Positions 21,785-30,818 of a DNA stretch of 64,000 bases are shown here, piece after piece. Position 1 is the stretch's first letter, and every line of letters begins with the position of its first letter. Position numbers and translations under genes: made by a program. The DNA is from Diplonema japonicum (taxonomy: Eukaryota; Euglenozoa; Diplonemea; Diplonemida; Diplonemidae), in contig OZ025675.1 in the NCBI GenBank assembly GCA_964019335.1, forward strand, positions 438,501-502,500. The letters run 5' to 3'. Under the pieces are notes generated by a model. That model saw only the letters and a list, made by a program, of their open reading frames with translations. It was not told the DNA's origin and ran no database searches.

Positions 21785-23989
21785 TTAAACTTTACTTACT
21801 TTACAGTTAATCTTTTCCTGGGCTGTCTCGTTCAACCTCACACACAGCTTGCTCAACTCCGGGTGTTCCTCTCTGAACTGTATCAGGTGTCTCTGTGCGG
21901 CGTCGTGGTCACCATCCTCCACTGCCTTCCAGTACGGGTCAAGGAACGTGACTTTCTGTGTCTTCTCTGCCTCCAGCTGGTACATCCACTCCTCTTCAGC
22001 AACTTCCACCTTCTGCTTTACCCAATGCATCCCAATCGTCACTCCTGTGTAAGACCTCACCTTGTCCACAAGGTGCACCGTCACCCCGTTCAGCCCGTCC
22101 ACCACAGCATCAGACACAAAGACAGACGGTACGATCTCCAGCCCCCTCCCATGCAGCGCCATGTGCGACCCGACATCAACAAGATCCGACCCTATCACGT
22201 TGAACCTCTGCTGTGCGCTCCCAAGGATCCCGTGGAAGCTGGGCCCTGTGTTGATACCGATGTCCACAGGCATGATCCCGTCCACTGCTTCGTACAGCTC
22301 CAAGCCCAGGTACGAGCTGTACTGCTTGCTGGCGCTGGTGGAACAGGAACGTGCCGTGTTCCATGTGACGATGATCTTGTTCCCCTCCAGGTAGCTGATC
22401 ACACCCTTGTAGGCCTTTACAAGCTCTGCGGCATGCGCGAAGACCTCCTTGTGTGCAGACGCAGCACTCTCGACACTCTTTTTGCATGTTTGTGAGAAGT
22501 TGCTGAGGTGCACCGTCATGCTCGTCGCAGAATTACATATCCTCAACCCCAAGGCAAACTGGCTCTTCGGACACTGAGACTCCTTAGCTGTGGACAAACT
22601 CGTTTTCGTCCTACAAGCTTCACTACCTGAAGAAAAGACATCTTCTGCACTCTCTAAGTCAGGTAAGAAGGCCTGTACCTGCTTCACCATCTCCACAGCA
22701 TGCCAGAACCCACGGTACAGGGAGTTCAGCTCAAACAGCACATGAGACCTCCCAACAGACAGAACATCAGGGTGGTCCAGGTGCATGTCTGCCACCTTGT
22801 CGAAGGCCTTCGCCAGCCGTGTGAGGTTCATGGTGAAGGCAAGCGTCACAACTGTGGCGATGATGACAGAGGTGATTATCAAGACGGTCACAATGATGGT
22901 GGTGTCCCTGTTCGAGTCGTAGATCTTCTGGAAGAACACCTTCTCAGGGATGAGCCCGATGAGGTACCAACGGAGGTTGCTGTGGTACACAGGGAAGACC
23001 TGCAGCCAGTACTTGTCGCCGTGGCTGAAGGTCGAAAAGTACTCCTCGTCCCCTGTGAAGAGGGAGAGGTCAGGGAGGGCTGCATCCACAGTGTGATACA
23101 AGGTAAGGTTCATCGTGCGCAGGGTGTAGAAGACGAAGTTCGGCTTCCCATTGGGAAGGGTCCCGTTCTGGTAGTAGACCTTGTCAACATCGGTGGAGAT
23201 GATAAGATCCCTGTTCCCATTAACAAGGAGGAGCGACGAGTCGTTGGACAGGAGGTACGAGTTCAGCGAGAAGAAGGAGAGGTAGAGTCCCACACCGGTG
23301 ACCCCTATGAAGTCTGCTGGGTTGGGAGTGGGGGTGCGGAACACAGGAGCCGTGAGGACGGTGAAGGGACCACCCCCACCAGCTACCCCCGGGTTCACGG
23401 CCACAGTGATGGGGATCCACCTGGGCCTGTTCTCACTGCGGTACTGCACGATGTTGGGGCCTTGTGTGAACATGGTGATGTAGGGCCGACCTGTGACGTT
23501 GACCGGTGCCGAGCCGTTAAAGGTGTTGATCCATGTCCCGTTCTCGGGGAAGTAGGGCTTCTGGAAGTCGATGAAAGGCTCGTTGTTGAAGTAGACCCCG
23601 AAACCAAGGGAGTCGATGAGCATCCCAAGGCCGTAGACATCCCCAAGGGCCCTGTTCCCGGACAGCACAAAGTACAGCTTGAAGAACTCTGACGACATGA
23701 AGAAGTGCGAGGCCCTCCGCACCCACACCTCAGGAGGGCTGTCCAGGCTGGTGAGGCCGTGCTCGATGTCGCTCTTCGCCGACATGATAGCTCTCTCTGG
23801 TTCCGTTTGCAGCTTGAACTTGATCTCACTCACCACTGTGTTCATCATCGATATCGCCAGCCTCTTCGACACGATGTCGATGCTGTCCTCTGCGTTGTTC
23901 TTCGTGATCACGAAAGCAAGCACAGACGACACCGCCACCAAGGCAGCCATCGTGGTCACACCTACCACTGCTGTGGGGAGGCGCATCAC
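21785..23989 (-). CDS. Family-A receptor-type pseudocyclase, mosaic copy A3
   Basis: 734 residues from the first Met; paralogues start at the second Met (23986), which is the likelier start. Same domains as A1 and A2. The C-terminal part (about 21785-22275) is nearly identical in DNA to A2, as is much of the ectodomain-TM2 region, but the connector and first half of the pseudocyclase (about 22276-22670) differ strongly: the linker runs through SAEDVFSSGSEAC and the domain opens MTVHLSNFSQTCKKS. The N-terminal ectodomain also has its own substitutions (SGNRALG, INSLGFGV-like region). Catalytic positions are lost as in A1 and A2 (EGNKIIVTW). The A-rich leader seen before A1 and A2 is absent; upstream sequence is ordinary. 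The pattern points to gene conversion with one block left, or replaced, by another paralogue. Confidence 0.88.
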   Translation of the reverse strand: MMRLPTAVVGVTTMAALVAVSSVLAFVITKNNAEDSIDIVSKRLAISMMNTVVSEIKFKLQTEPERAIMSAKSDIEHGLTSLDSPPEVWVRRASHFFMSSEFFKLYFVLSGNRALGDVYGLGMLIDSLGFGVYFNNEPFIDFQKPYFPENGTWINTFNGSAPVNVTGRPYITMFTQGPNIVQYRSENRPRWIPITVAVNPGVAGGGGPFTVLTAPVFRTPTPNPADFIGVTGVGLYLSFFSLNSYLLSNDSSLLLVNGNRDLIISTDVDKVYYQNGTLPNGKPNFVFYTLRTMNLTLYHTVDAALPDLSLFTGDEEYFSTFSHGDKYWLQVFPVYHSNLRWYLIGLIPEKVFFQKIYDSNRDTTIIVTVLIITSVIIATVVTLAFTMNLTRLAKAFDKVADMHLDHPDVLSVGRSHVLFELNSLYRGFWHAVEMVKQVQAFLPDLESAEDVFSSGSEACRTKTSLSTAKESQCPKSQFALGLRICNSATSMTVHLSNFSQTCKKSVESAASAHKEVFAHAAELVKAYKGVISYLEGNKIIVTWNTARSCSTSASKQYSSYLGLELYEAVDGIMPVDIGINTGPSFHGILGSAQQRFNVIGSDLVDVGSHMALHGRGLEIVPSVFVSDAVVDGLNGVTVHLVDKVRSYTGVTIGMHWVKQKVEVAEEEWMYQLEAEKTQKVTFLDPYWKAVEDGDHDAAQRHLIQFREEHPELSKLCVRLNETAQEKINCKVSKV

Positions 23990-24191
23990 GAATTATTCGG
24001 TCTTACACCTGGAAAGGGGGTACATGATGGGTAGGATAAAGGCAAGAAAAAATAAAAAGAGGGGCTCACTGTTCATTAAGAAAGTCACACTTAATAGGGC
24101 AATGTGCCTTGGTGATGCAGCGCACTTCTGGATGCGAACCAGTTGTACGGCGTAGTAGTGCATTATTTCAAAAAAAAAAAAAAAAGAGAAA

Positions 24192-24276
24192 GAGGAACTG
24201 GTTGTTACGTGCCGGGGTAGTCGGTGGCGTGCCCCTTTTTAGCTTAGACAAGTCAAAAGACTCGTTCTTGCAAAAA
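24192..24276 (+). repeat. A-tailed SINE-like repeat, family GAACTGGCCG
   Basis: GAGGAACTGGTTGTTACGT ... AGACAAGTCAAAAGACTCG then TTCTTGC(A)5. Same 3' block as copies at 26526 and 36802. Confidence 0.6.
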
Positions 24277-24414
24277 GGAATGCAATATACACATTGGGCA
24301 CTAAATGAGAATGGAACAAAGAGAAAAGAAAGATTAAACAACAAGCAAATTGGTACCACACATGCCACACAGCACGTGACGGGTACACTCCCCCGTGACC
24401 CCCCCCCTCTTTTT

Positions 24415-24770
24415 TTGAAATAAGGACGGAAACGGATACGGGTTCCCCGTTTCTTGCCAACATAGCCTTAGGCATAGCTGTGAAACGAATCGGTTTTTGC
24501 ACATTTTAGAATTTTCAGATCTGAGCCCAGAAATATGCGAAAATAGTACAAAACTAGGTGAAAACTATATACTTGCAGCTTCCTGTCCTCAACCCTCCTC
24601 CAAAAACCAAAGGATTTTATTGCGAAAGTATACGCAGGTATGAGCGAAAACTGATTCGCATCACTACTATGCCTGGGGCTATGTTGGCAAAGAAACGCGT
24701 ATCCAAGCTTTTTTTTTTTTTTGAAAGTACGGAAACTCGTTCTCCGTTTCTCTGCCAATGTAGCCCTGGA
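24415..24770. repeat. Small inverted-repeat element (MITE-like), TTGGCAAGAAACG ends
   Basis: CCCCGTTTCTTGCCAACATA at about 24442 faces GGCTATGTTGGCAAAGAAAC at about 24677, with about 50 further matching bases inward. A third arm (TTTCTCTGCCAATGTAGCCC) follows at about 24748. Related short palindromes occur at 41258 and 46847-46922. Confidence 0.5.
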
Positions 24771-24998
24771 GTGGCAACGGATGGAATATTCGGATTTTTT
24801 TTTTTTTTTTTTGCGTAACCACCAAAGTCCTGTAAGGATATTTATTAACTTTCGCTTTGTGGTTTGATCAAAGAGAAAACAAAGGCGTCGATTGTTGTTT
24901 GTACAAGTTGCCACTACATTTTTTATTTATTTATTTATTTTTTTTTTTTTTTTATATTTTAGCAGAATAAAAAAGAAAAGCAAGAAAAAGAAAAAAAA

Positions 24999-25109
24999 CT
25001 AGTTTGGGCGCTCCATTTGTTTGTGCGCACGAGCGGGATTTTACCTAATAAAATAGCTCATTACGCTGCCATCAAATAGTTTTTCGTCTCGACAATAATA
25101 TTGTTAAAT
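24999..25109 (+). repeat. 0.11-kb dispersed repeat after an A run, copy 1
   Basis: CTAGTTTGGGCGCTCCATTT ... GACAATAATATTGTTAAA; nearly identical to 37134-37244. Both follow an A run directly. Confidence 0.65.
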
Positions 25110-25734
25110 TAAAAAAGAAAGAAAAAAAAACCCCAAAAAAAACCCGTTTTTCGTTCGTTTTCATTCTTTTTGAGCAAGAAAGAAAAATGCGAAATTCTTT
25201 ATTCGCACATTATCTCGCCCCCCCCCCCCTTTTTTTTCCTTTTCTAAATTGAGAAGTCCTGCGCTTTTTGGTACTTTTCTGGGTTCAAGTCGTGGTTTTG
25301 GAAGAAGAAAAAAAAAAGAGCTTTGAATTAAAACACTTTTAAGTAGGGACACAACATTCTCAGGGAAGTAAATAAATAGGCAGGCGCATCTGACAAAAAA
25401 AAAAGCTATCTCGATTTTAATGGTGCCATGCAGTACGTGACGAGGGTCCAAAAAAAAAAAAAAGAAGAAAGAAAAAAAAATAAAAGAAAACTGTAAACTA
25501 AGAAATCCCCAGGAATTTTTACCTTGTGTGAAAAAAAAAAAAGAGACATTTAAGGGTACCTGCGGTATGTGGCAGGACGCCTGAAAAAAAAAAAGGTTTC
25601 ACCATTTTCCCAAAGAAATATTCGCTGTTTTTTTTTTTTTCTTCTTTTTTTTTTCCAGTTTTTTCTTCGAGAATATCATATTTTTCTGGTGAAATATTTT
25701 TTCTTGGTTTACAGTACATAAAATCTCAAAAAAA
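25110..25734. other. Gene-free homopolymer-rich stretch
   Basis: A/T tracts with fragments of known repeats: TGGTGCCATGCAGTACGTGA near 25420 and GGGTACCTGCGGTATGTG near 25554. No gene. Confidence 0.6.
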
Positions 25735-26312
25735 AATAACTATTTATTGCCAACAAATAATGAGTCATTATTTAACTCGAGTTCCCGAATTTTTTGCACG
25801 AGGGCCCGCAGGGCCCTCGTGCAAAAAAACGGGTAACGAGTGTTAAATAATGGCTCATTTGGCGGCAAGTAAGTCGTTTTATTTCACTCTTCGTCATTTG
25901 AGTCACTCACTCTTCACTGCTTTCACTGCTGTTTTTTTTCACGCAGGTCAGCTTTTTGGGGATTTTCCTAAGGTAATACAGGGTAGCTATTTCGCCGTGG
26001 CATTTAAAGGGGAAGTAAGGCACTTATTCCCACTTTTAAGGGCTGGAATGGCCTCAGATGGCCAAAAATAGTCAAAATACCCCCACCCCAAAAAAATTTT
26101 TCAAGGGGTTGGGTGCATTTTTTTCCACGACAAGACCCATTTTTTCACTCTGAAGGGCCATTATTTAACTGCAAAATCTCATTATTTAACTAGTTAAATA
26201 ATGGCGATTTCGCGTTAAATAATGGCCGTTTCGCGTTAAATAATGGCCATTTCGCGTTAAATAATGAGGCCCCTAGTGAGTGAAGAAAATGACGAAGAGT
26301 GAAATAAAAATA
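25735..26312. repeat. Palindromic cassette plus inverted-repeat element
   Basis: A GC-rich palindrome (TTTTTTGCACGAGGGCCC / GGGCCCTCGTGCAAAAAA, about 25790-25830) sits inside a wider inverted repeat (TAATGAGTCATTATTTAAC / GTTAAATAATGGCTCATT). It is followed by an element bounded by TTTATTTCACTCTTCGTCAT at 25878 and its complement ending at 26310. Same design as 3701, 10011 and 37421 with unrelated sequence. Confidence 0.6.
26193..26265 (+). repeat. Tandem repeat of a roughly 20-bp unit
   Basis: Unit GTTAAATAATGGCCRTTTCGC in four imperfect copies inside the element above. Confidence 0.85.
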
Positions 26313-26525
26313 AAAATAAAAAGAAACAGAACAAGAAACATCCTTAACACAAAAAATGGCGAATAGTAGCTGAACGAGCAATTTTCTTTTTTTTTTTTTT
26401 AAAAGAATTCTTCTAAAAACAGTGTGCTTCCACCCGCGCACCGAAATTTATCAAAAAAAAAACTTTTTTTTTCCCCGGTAATCCATTGAGAAACTGACGA
26501 AAAAAAAAAACACCCCCTAAAGAAA

Positions 26526-26604
26526 GAGGAACTGGCCGTTGTTTGTACGTTGCCAACGTTCCCCTTTTGTTTAGACAAGTCCTAGACTCGTTCTTGCAAA
26601 AAAA
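26526..26604 (+). repeat. A-tailed SINE-like repeat, family GAACTGGCCG
   Basis: GAGGAACTGGCCGTTGTTTG, then CAACGTTCCCCTTTTG and AGACTCGTTCTTGC(A)7. The clearest short copy of this family. Confidence 0.6.
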
Positions 26605-26929
26605 GGGGGGGGGGGGAGACAGTTTTTTACCCTATGTTTTCTAGTATTTTAACTCGCTATATGTTACTTTTGGAATGCCTCTTCCTCAGTTTAAGGGGAG
26701 GGGGGTTCTTATAAATCTCGTATTCTTTTTTTTTTTTTTTTTTTTTTTCCATTTCTTTATCGTCTTCCTTCTTCCAAAAAGTTCAAACAAAAACACTTGT
26801 AATAGAACAGAAAAATTCAATGTTGAATTCTTTATGACTATATGATAGATAAATATTTGTAACAAAAAGAAATCAATCTTTTAACATCAAGGTGAAAGGG
26901 GCGGGGGTGTCTGTAGCCATACTACACAT

Positions 26930-27175
26930 TAGAGTGAGTGACAAAAGCCCTTCATTCATTGAAAGGAGTCTTGTTTTGAAAAAAAAAAAAAAAGTTAAAC
27001 TACACATTGGAGTGAGTGCAACCTGTGCGGCACCACCTCTTGGCCCCCGTTTCCTCACGGTAGGGGGGGGGGGGGTTTTCTTTTGCCGACATAAGCTACT
27101 CGCTTAAGGGGAGGTGTCGTTACGCACCTAGACCCGGCCAAAGAAATTTTAAAACGAGCGATAAATAAAAATAAA
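26930..27175 (+). repeat. 0.24-kb repeat, partner of an inverted copy at 35612-35850
   Basis: Shares AAAAGCCCTTCATTCATTGA, ACACATTGGAGTGAGTGCAA and the GACCCGGCCAAAGAAATTTT end with the inverted copy. The A/T and G/C runs inside differ in length between copies. The TACACATTRGAGTGAGTG motif occurs twice in this copy. Confidence 0.65.
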
Positions 27176-27239
27176 AAGAAAAAAAAAAACTACTAAAAAC
27201 TACTTTATTTCACTCTTCGTCATTTTTCTTACACTCACA

Positions 27240-27422
27240 GGGGATCTACCCAACCCCTTGAAAGATTCTTTTTGGAGGATGGGGTATTTTTGACTATTTT
27301 TAGCCATCTGAGGCCATTTCCGGCCCTTAAAAGTGGGAATAAGTGCTTTACTTCCCCTTTAAATGCCACGGCGAAATAGCTACCCCGTATTACCTTAGGA
27401 AAATCCCCAAAAAGGCTGACCT
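27240..27422 (-). repeat. Inverted copy of 25945-26120
   Basis: CTACCCAACCCCTTGAAAGA ... GGAAAATCCCCAAAAAGGCT is the near complement of the segment downstream of the 25.8-kb palindrome. The two arms could pair over about 180 bases with a 1.1-kb loop, or are the ends of a larger element. Confidence 0.6.
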
Positions 27423-27468
27423 GCGATATACACGACATTCTGCAAAAAAAAAAAAAAATAAGATTTTT

Positions 27469-27530
27469 GAGTTAAAGGAAGTCTTTGTGAGACGCCCCCT
27501 TGTTCTCATCCTCTACCTGCACCTATCCCC
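27469..27530 (+). repeat. Short dispersed repeat, GAGTTAAAGGA family, with A tail
   Basis: GAGTTAAAGGAAGTCTTTGT ... CTGCACCTATCCCC followed directly by A8. Best evidence that this family ends in an A tail. Confidence 0.8.
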
Positions 27531-28178
27531 AAAAAAAAGGGGGGGGGGGGGAACTTTCTTAAGGGGCTAACTGATCCTGGCCCTCTTCACAGGAAACAGG
27601 TTGTTAATTCACCACCGTGAAAGTATCGATTCGTTTTGTATTTGCACCGCCCGTTGATACCTCAGAAGATTAATTTAAAAAAAAAAAAGAAAAAGGAAAA
27701 TACTGGTAGTGAGAGGGAACGCGCAAAGGCTTTTTTTTATTATTTTTTGAAAATAACGAAAAAGGATGGGGCAAAGAGGCTGATCGATCTTTTGTCATAA
27801 TTAAACAATCGAGGGGGGGAACGGGGCTTTCTTTCTTTTTTTTTTTTCTTTTTTTTCTGAAGGGAGAAGAACCTTTTGCCTTCCCCAGTCCACAAAAAAA
27901 GAATAGCTTTTGACAGAAACTTAAAGAAATAAGAATTAAAAAAAAAAAAAGTAGGGGACACCGACACCTCAATAAATTCTAAAAGTGTCGCGGACGTAGT
28001 CCTGACGAGGGGGGGTTTTGCGAAAAAAAAAAAAAAAAACTCGATCTATTTTTGCGGCGCTGGTTGGTGCCCACCGTGGACAGGGGATCCTACACGTGCC
28101 TGTCACCATTCTGCGGTTGCATCCTGGTGCCGGCCGTCGGGGTTTGCCTGTCCGTCATGGACGGCATTGGAAAAAAAG
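27531..28178. other. Gene-free stretch with a CTCGATCTATTTTTGC repeat
   Basis: Homopolymers, then at 28040-28165 a GC-rich block (CTCGATCTATTTTTGCGG ... GTCATGGACGGCATT) that recurs at 33834-33915 after an A run, with a looser relative at 2885-2960. No gene. Confidence 0.6.
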
Positions 28179-28622
28179 GTTGTCTCGATTTTAGTGGTGC
28201 CATGCAGTATGTGACACAGCGGCCACCCTTGTGAAACTTCGCCCCGAAGCCACCCAAGTCCCCTGTGGTCCCGTAGAAAGTAAAAGTGGAGAGGTAAAGA
28301 AAGCTTGGAAATTGAAATAGGGAGAGGGGCCACAGAAGCTATTAAACACCAACTGGAGAGTTGTGGGAGGCTTGCTTCACTGGCACGATGCCGCGGGGAG
28401 GCTACTTGCCTGACCTGGTGAAGCCACCTCCTTGTTCGATGTAATGGGATAAGGGACTCTCCGTTGAGGGCGATGCTAACTGGCGCCACGCGTAGGGTGG
28501 GCTCTCCACCCCCGTCCAGGTTTCCCCACGTGTACGGCTTTAGAACGAGAGTTTCCCTTTCGCTTGTGTTTCTCCAAACCACAATTACCAGGAACCACCA
28601 CAGGGAGGTTGGAAACATTGGT
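28179..28622 (+). repeat. 0.44-kb dispersed repeat, copy 2
   Basis: Near-identical to 20241-20677 apart from small indels; followed directly by an A run (GGT then A14), consistent with retroposition. Confidence 0.7.
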
Positions 28623-28997
28623 AAAAAAAAAAAAAAGGAAAATTCAGGGGATGTTGAAGGAGTCGTCGAGGGCCAGTGAAATTCTATGAAAGACTATTGG
28701 TGAATATAAGATTTGATGATTTCGCTTGTTGTGGCACGTTTGGACTAAAGAAGCTGATATTAACTGTCATTACTTCACCCGTCAAACCACTGCCACCCAC
28801 GCGTGAAATCATAGGATTTTTATTACACCCGAACCCGGTAATTTTACTTATTGTCACCAAATGAGCACCATGTATTTTAAACCTCACTTCCTTTATCCCA
28901 CTCTTCTTTTTTTTTTTCTTTACGACAAATGAGTTAAAACGTATGGCTATAACCTTAATTTCCGGTAATAACGAGCTATTTTCTGCTTTCTTTCTTT

Positions 28998-29030
<33 letters not shown>

Positions 29031-29309
29031 CTTTTGCTTTCTTAGTTTATCTTTTAACTTTTTTTTTAATGACGGAGCTTGAACAGAATCACGCCCACCA
29101 TGGTGTGCATCGTGCTGTGCTAAAAAGCAAATACTGAGTTCTAGAAGAGGTCTTTGTGAGACGCCCTCCCTGTTCTCGATCTACTAATCACCACTCTCCG
29201 TGGCTGGTCTGAAATAACAGAAAGGGAATAAAAGGGGGGAAGGGGGGCCATGCAGCAGGCGGCGAACTGTGTCCAGGATACATTAGGTAAACCATCACTG
29301 CCGCCATGC

Positions 29310-29341
<32 letters not shown>

Positions 29342-29357
29342 AGAGAAACAACGTACA
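28623..29357. other. Gene-free stretch
   Basis: T-rich, with a partial GAGACGCCCTCCCTGTTCTC copy of the GAGTTAAAGGA family near 29155-29183 and a T33-class run at 29310-29340. No gene seen. Confidence 0.6.
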
Positions 29358-30020
29358 TGGTAACCAAATAACTTTTTTCCACTCAAGTCTGTAAGCAGAA
29401 TTTCCACCACTGTTTACGGTAACCTACAACTTTTTTCCACTCAAATGGTTTATGTAAAAAATTTTCCACTCTCCACGGTAACCTATTTTTATTTCCACTA
29501 AACCATGTAAGTAAGAACTTTTTTTCCACCGTCCACGGAAACCCACAACTTTTTTTTTCCAACGTCCACGGTGGAGGTGTGTGTGCGGGAAAAACGTGTA
29601 GGCACAGCCAGAAAAAGACACCAAGAATTTCTCCTGGAAGTTGGCAAGGGCGATTTCAAATAAATGCAGCAACTTGTAAGAACCTTTAATACTCAACTGC
29701 TGCGCCACAACCACAATCACTCCTCGAAGTGCTGTCCCGGTTGTAGTCCCAGCCTTCAGGGTGGTCACCTATTTCTCTTAAAAGGTCTCTTTTCCTTTTC
29801 TTTTGCTATGACTTCATGTTTTGCCCCCCTCGCTACATTTCGTAGCGAACCCCAATGAGGCATAGAAATGTCGGAGGTTACCGTGGACGGTGGAAAAAAA
29901 GTTAGTGGTTGCATAAGGGAAATTGTTGGTGGTTACAGTAAAAAGTGGGAAAAAAGTTGTAGGTTACCGTGGATGGTGGAAAAAAAGTTGGAGGTTTAAG
30001 GCGACGGTGGAAAAAAAGTT
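29358..30020. mobile_element. Fold-back element with internally repeated arms
   Basis: The left arm (29358-29575) is a series of degenerate units of the form CCACGGTAACC ... CAACTTTTTTCCAC. The right arm (29873-30020) is the same unit inverted (GTGGAAAAAAAGTT ... GGTTACCGTGGA), three to five units each side. The arms flank a roughly 300-bp core without recognised coding content; it holds a small hairpin CGCTACATTTCGTAGCG. This arrangement matches foldback (FB-type) transposons in style. Confidence 0.65.
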
Positions 30021-30088
30021 ATTTTTTTTTTTGAAAATATAACAAAAGAAAAAAATAATGTAAAACAAAAAAAAAAAAAAACTCGATG

Positions 30089-30396
30089 GTTTAAAGGAAG
30101 CCGGTGGGGGCACCCTGCACAAGCACCATTTACTTGATTACAGGGGGCGCACCTCGGCCTAGCTGTAGCTTCTTCTGCGTTCCGCGTCGTGTCCTTAATG
30201 CGTGCGGCGCAGCTCAACCCCAGCCGGGGCGCCCCGGGTAACCAAGATTCTGAGCCCGTGTAGTTTGCTGCCTGTTCGCCACCCAGAGCATCTGCTTCTT
30301 CCACTTGGGCGCTACCGGTGATGACCGACGTGGAGGTCAACAGCGAACAACACATCTGATGTACTTCTTTATATTTCCATGTTATCCCCACCACCT
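30089..30396 (+). repeat. 0.3-kb A-tailed dispersed repeat, copy 3
   Basis: TTTAAAGGAAGCCGGTGGGG ... TTATCCCCACCACCT then GAAAAAAG. 5' end slightly different (starts in a CTCGATGG context after an A run). Confidence 0.7.
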
Positions 30397-30818
30397 GAAA
30401 AAAGAAATGTTGGACGGACAAAAAACTCCCGGACGCGCACAGAAAATTTCGACGAATTCTTTATTCCCTCCCGCCAAGTTTATTCCCCTTTACATTTACA
30501 GCGCCCCAAACATATCATCAGTTTTACAGTATTTCTTTTTCTTCTTCTCTCCCTTTTATTCTTTTTCGCCCCCGATTCGAGAAACGGCTAATATTCTTGT
30601 ATCAACATATTTCCATCGGCAGCCATGCAAGCCATAGTTTTGTTTGTGCAATGCCCGTTTTCACCTACAGTAGAGACAACCGAACAAAGTTGCCTCTACT
30701 TTTTTGCAATGTTGTTATTGCATTCTTTTCAAAGTTTGTATATTTGTTCCAGCATAAAAAAAAAAAAAAAAAATGGGGGAAAATGAAACATGAATCAAGT
30801 TGGTCCAAGACCAAGTTT
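30397..30818. other. Intergenic, 3' side of gene B2
   Basis: Unique AT-rich sequence with T and A runs. No gene or structured element recognised. Confidence 0.6.

Noticed and set aside
13334-23989. Active guanylate or adenylate cyclase function for family A
   Set aside because: Both metal Asp, the purine-binding pair and the transition-state Asn/Arg pair are replaced in all three copies.
29358-30020. CRISPR-like array
   Set aside because: Units are degenerate, unevenly spaced and inverted on the two sides, spacers are not of constant size, and no cas genes are present.
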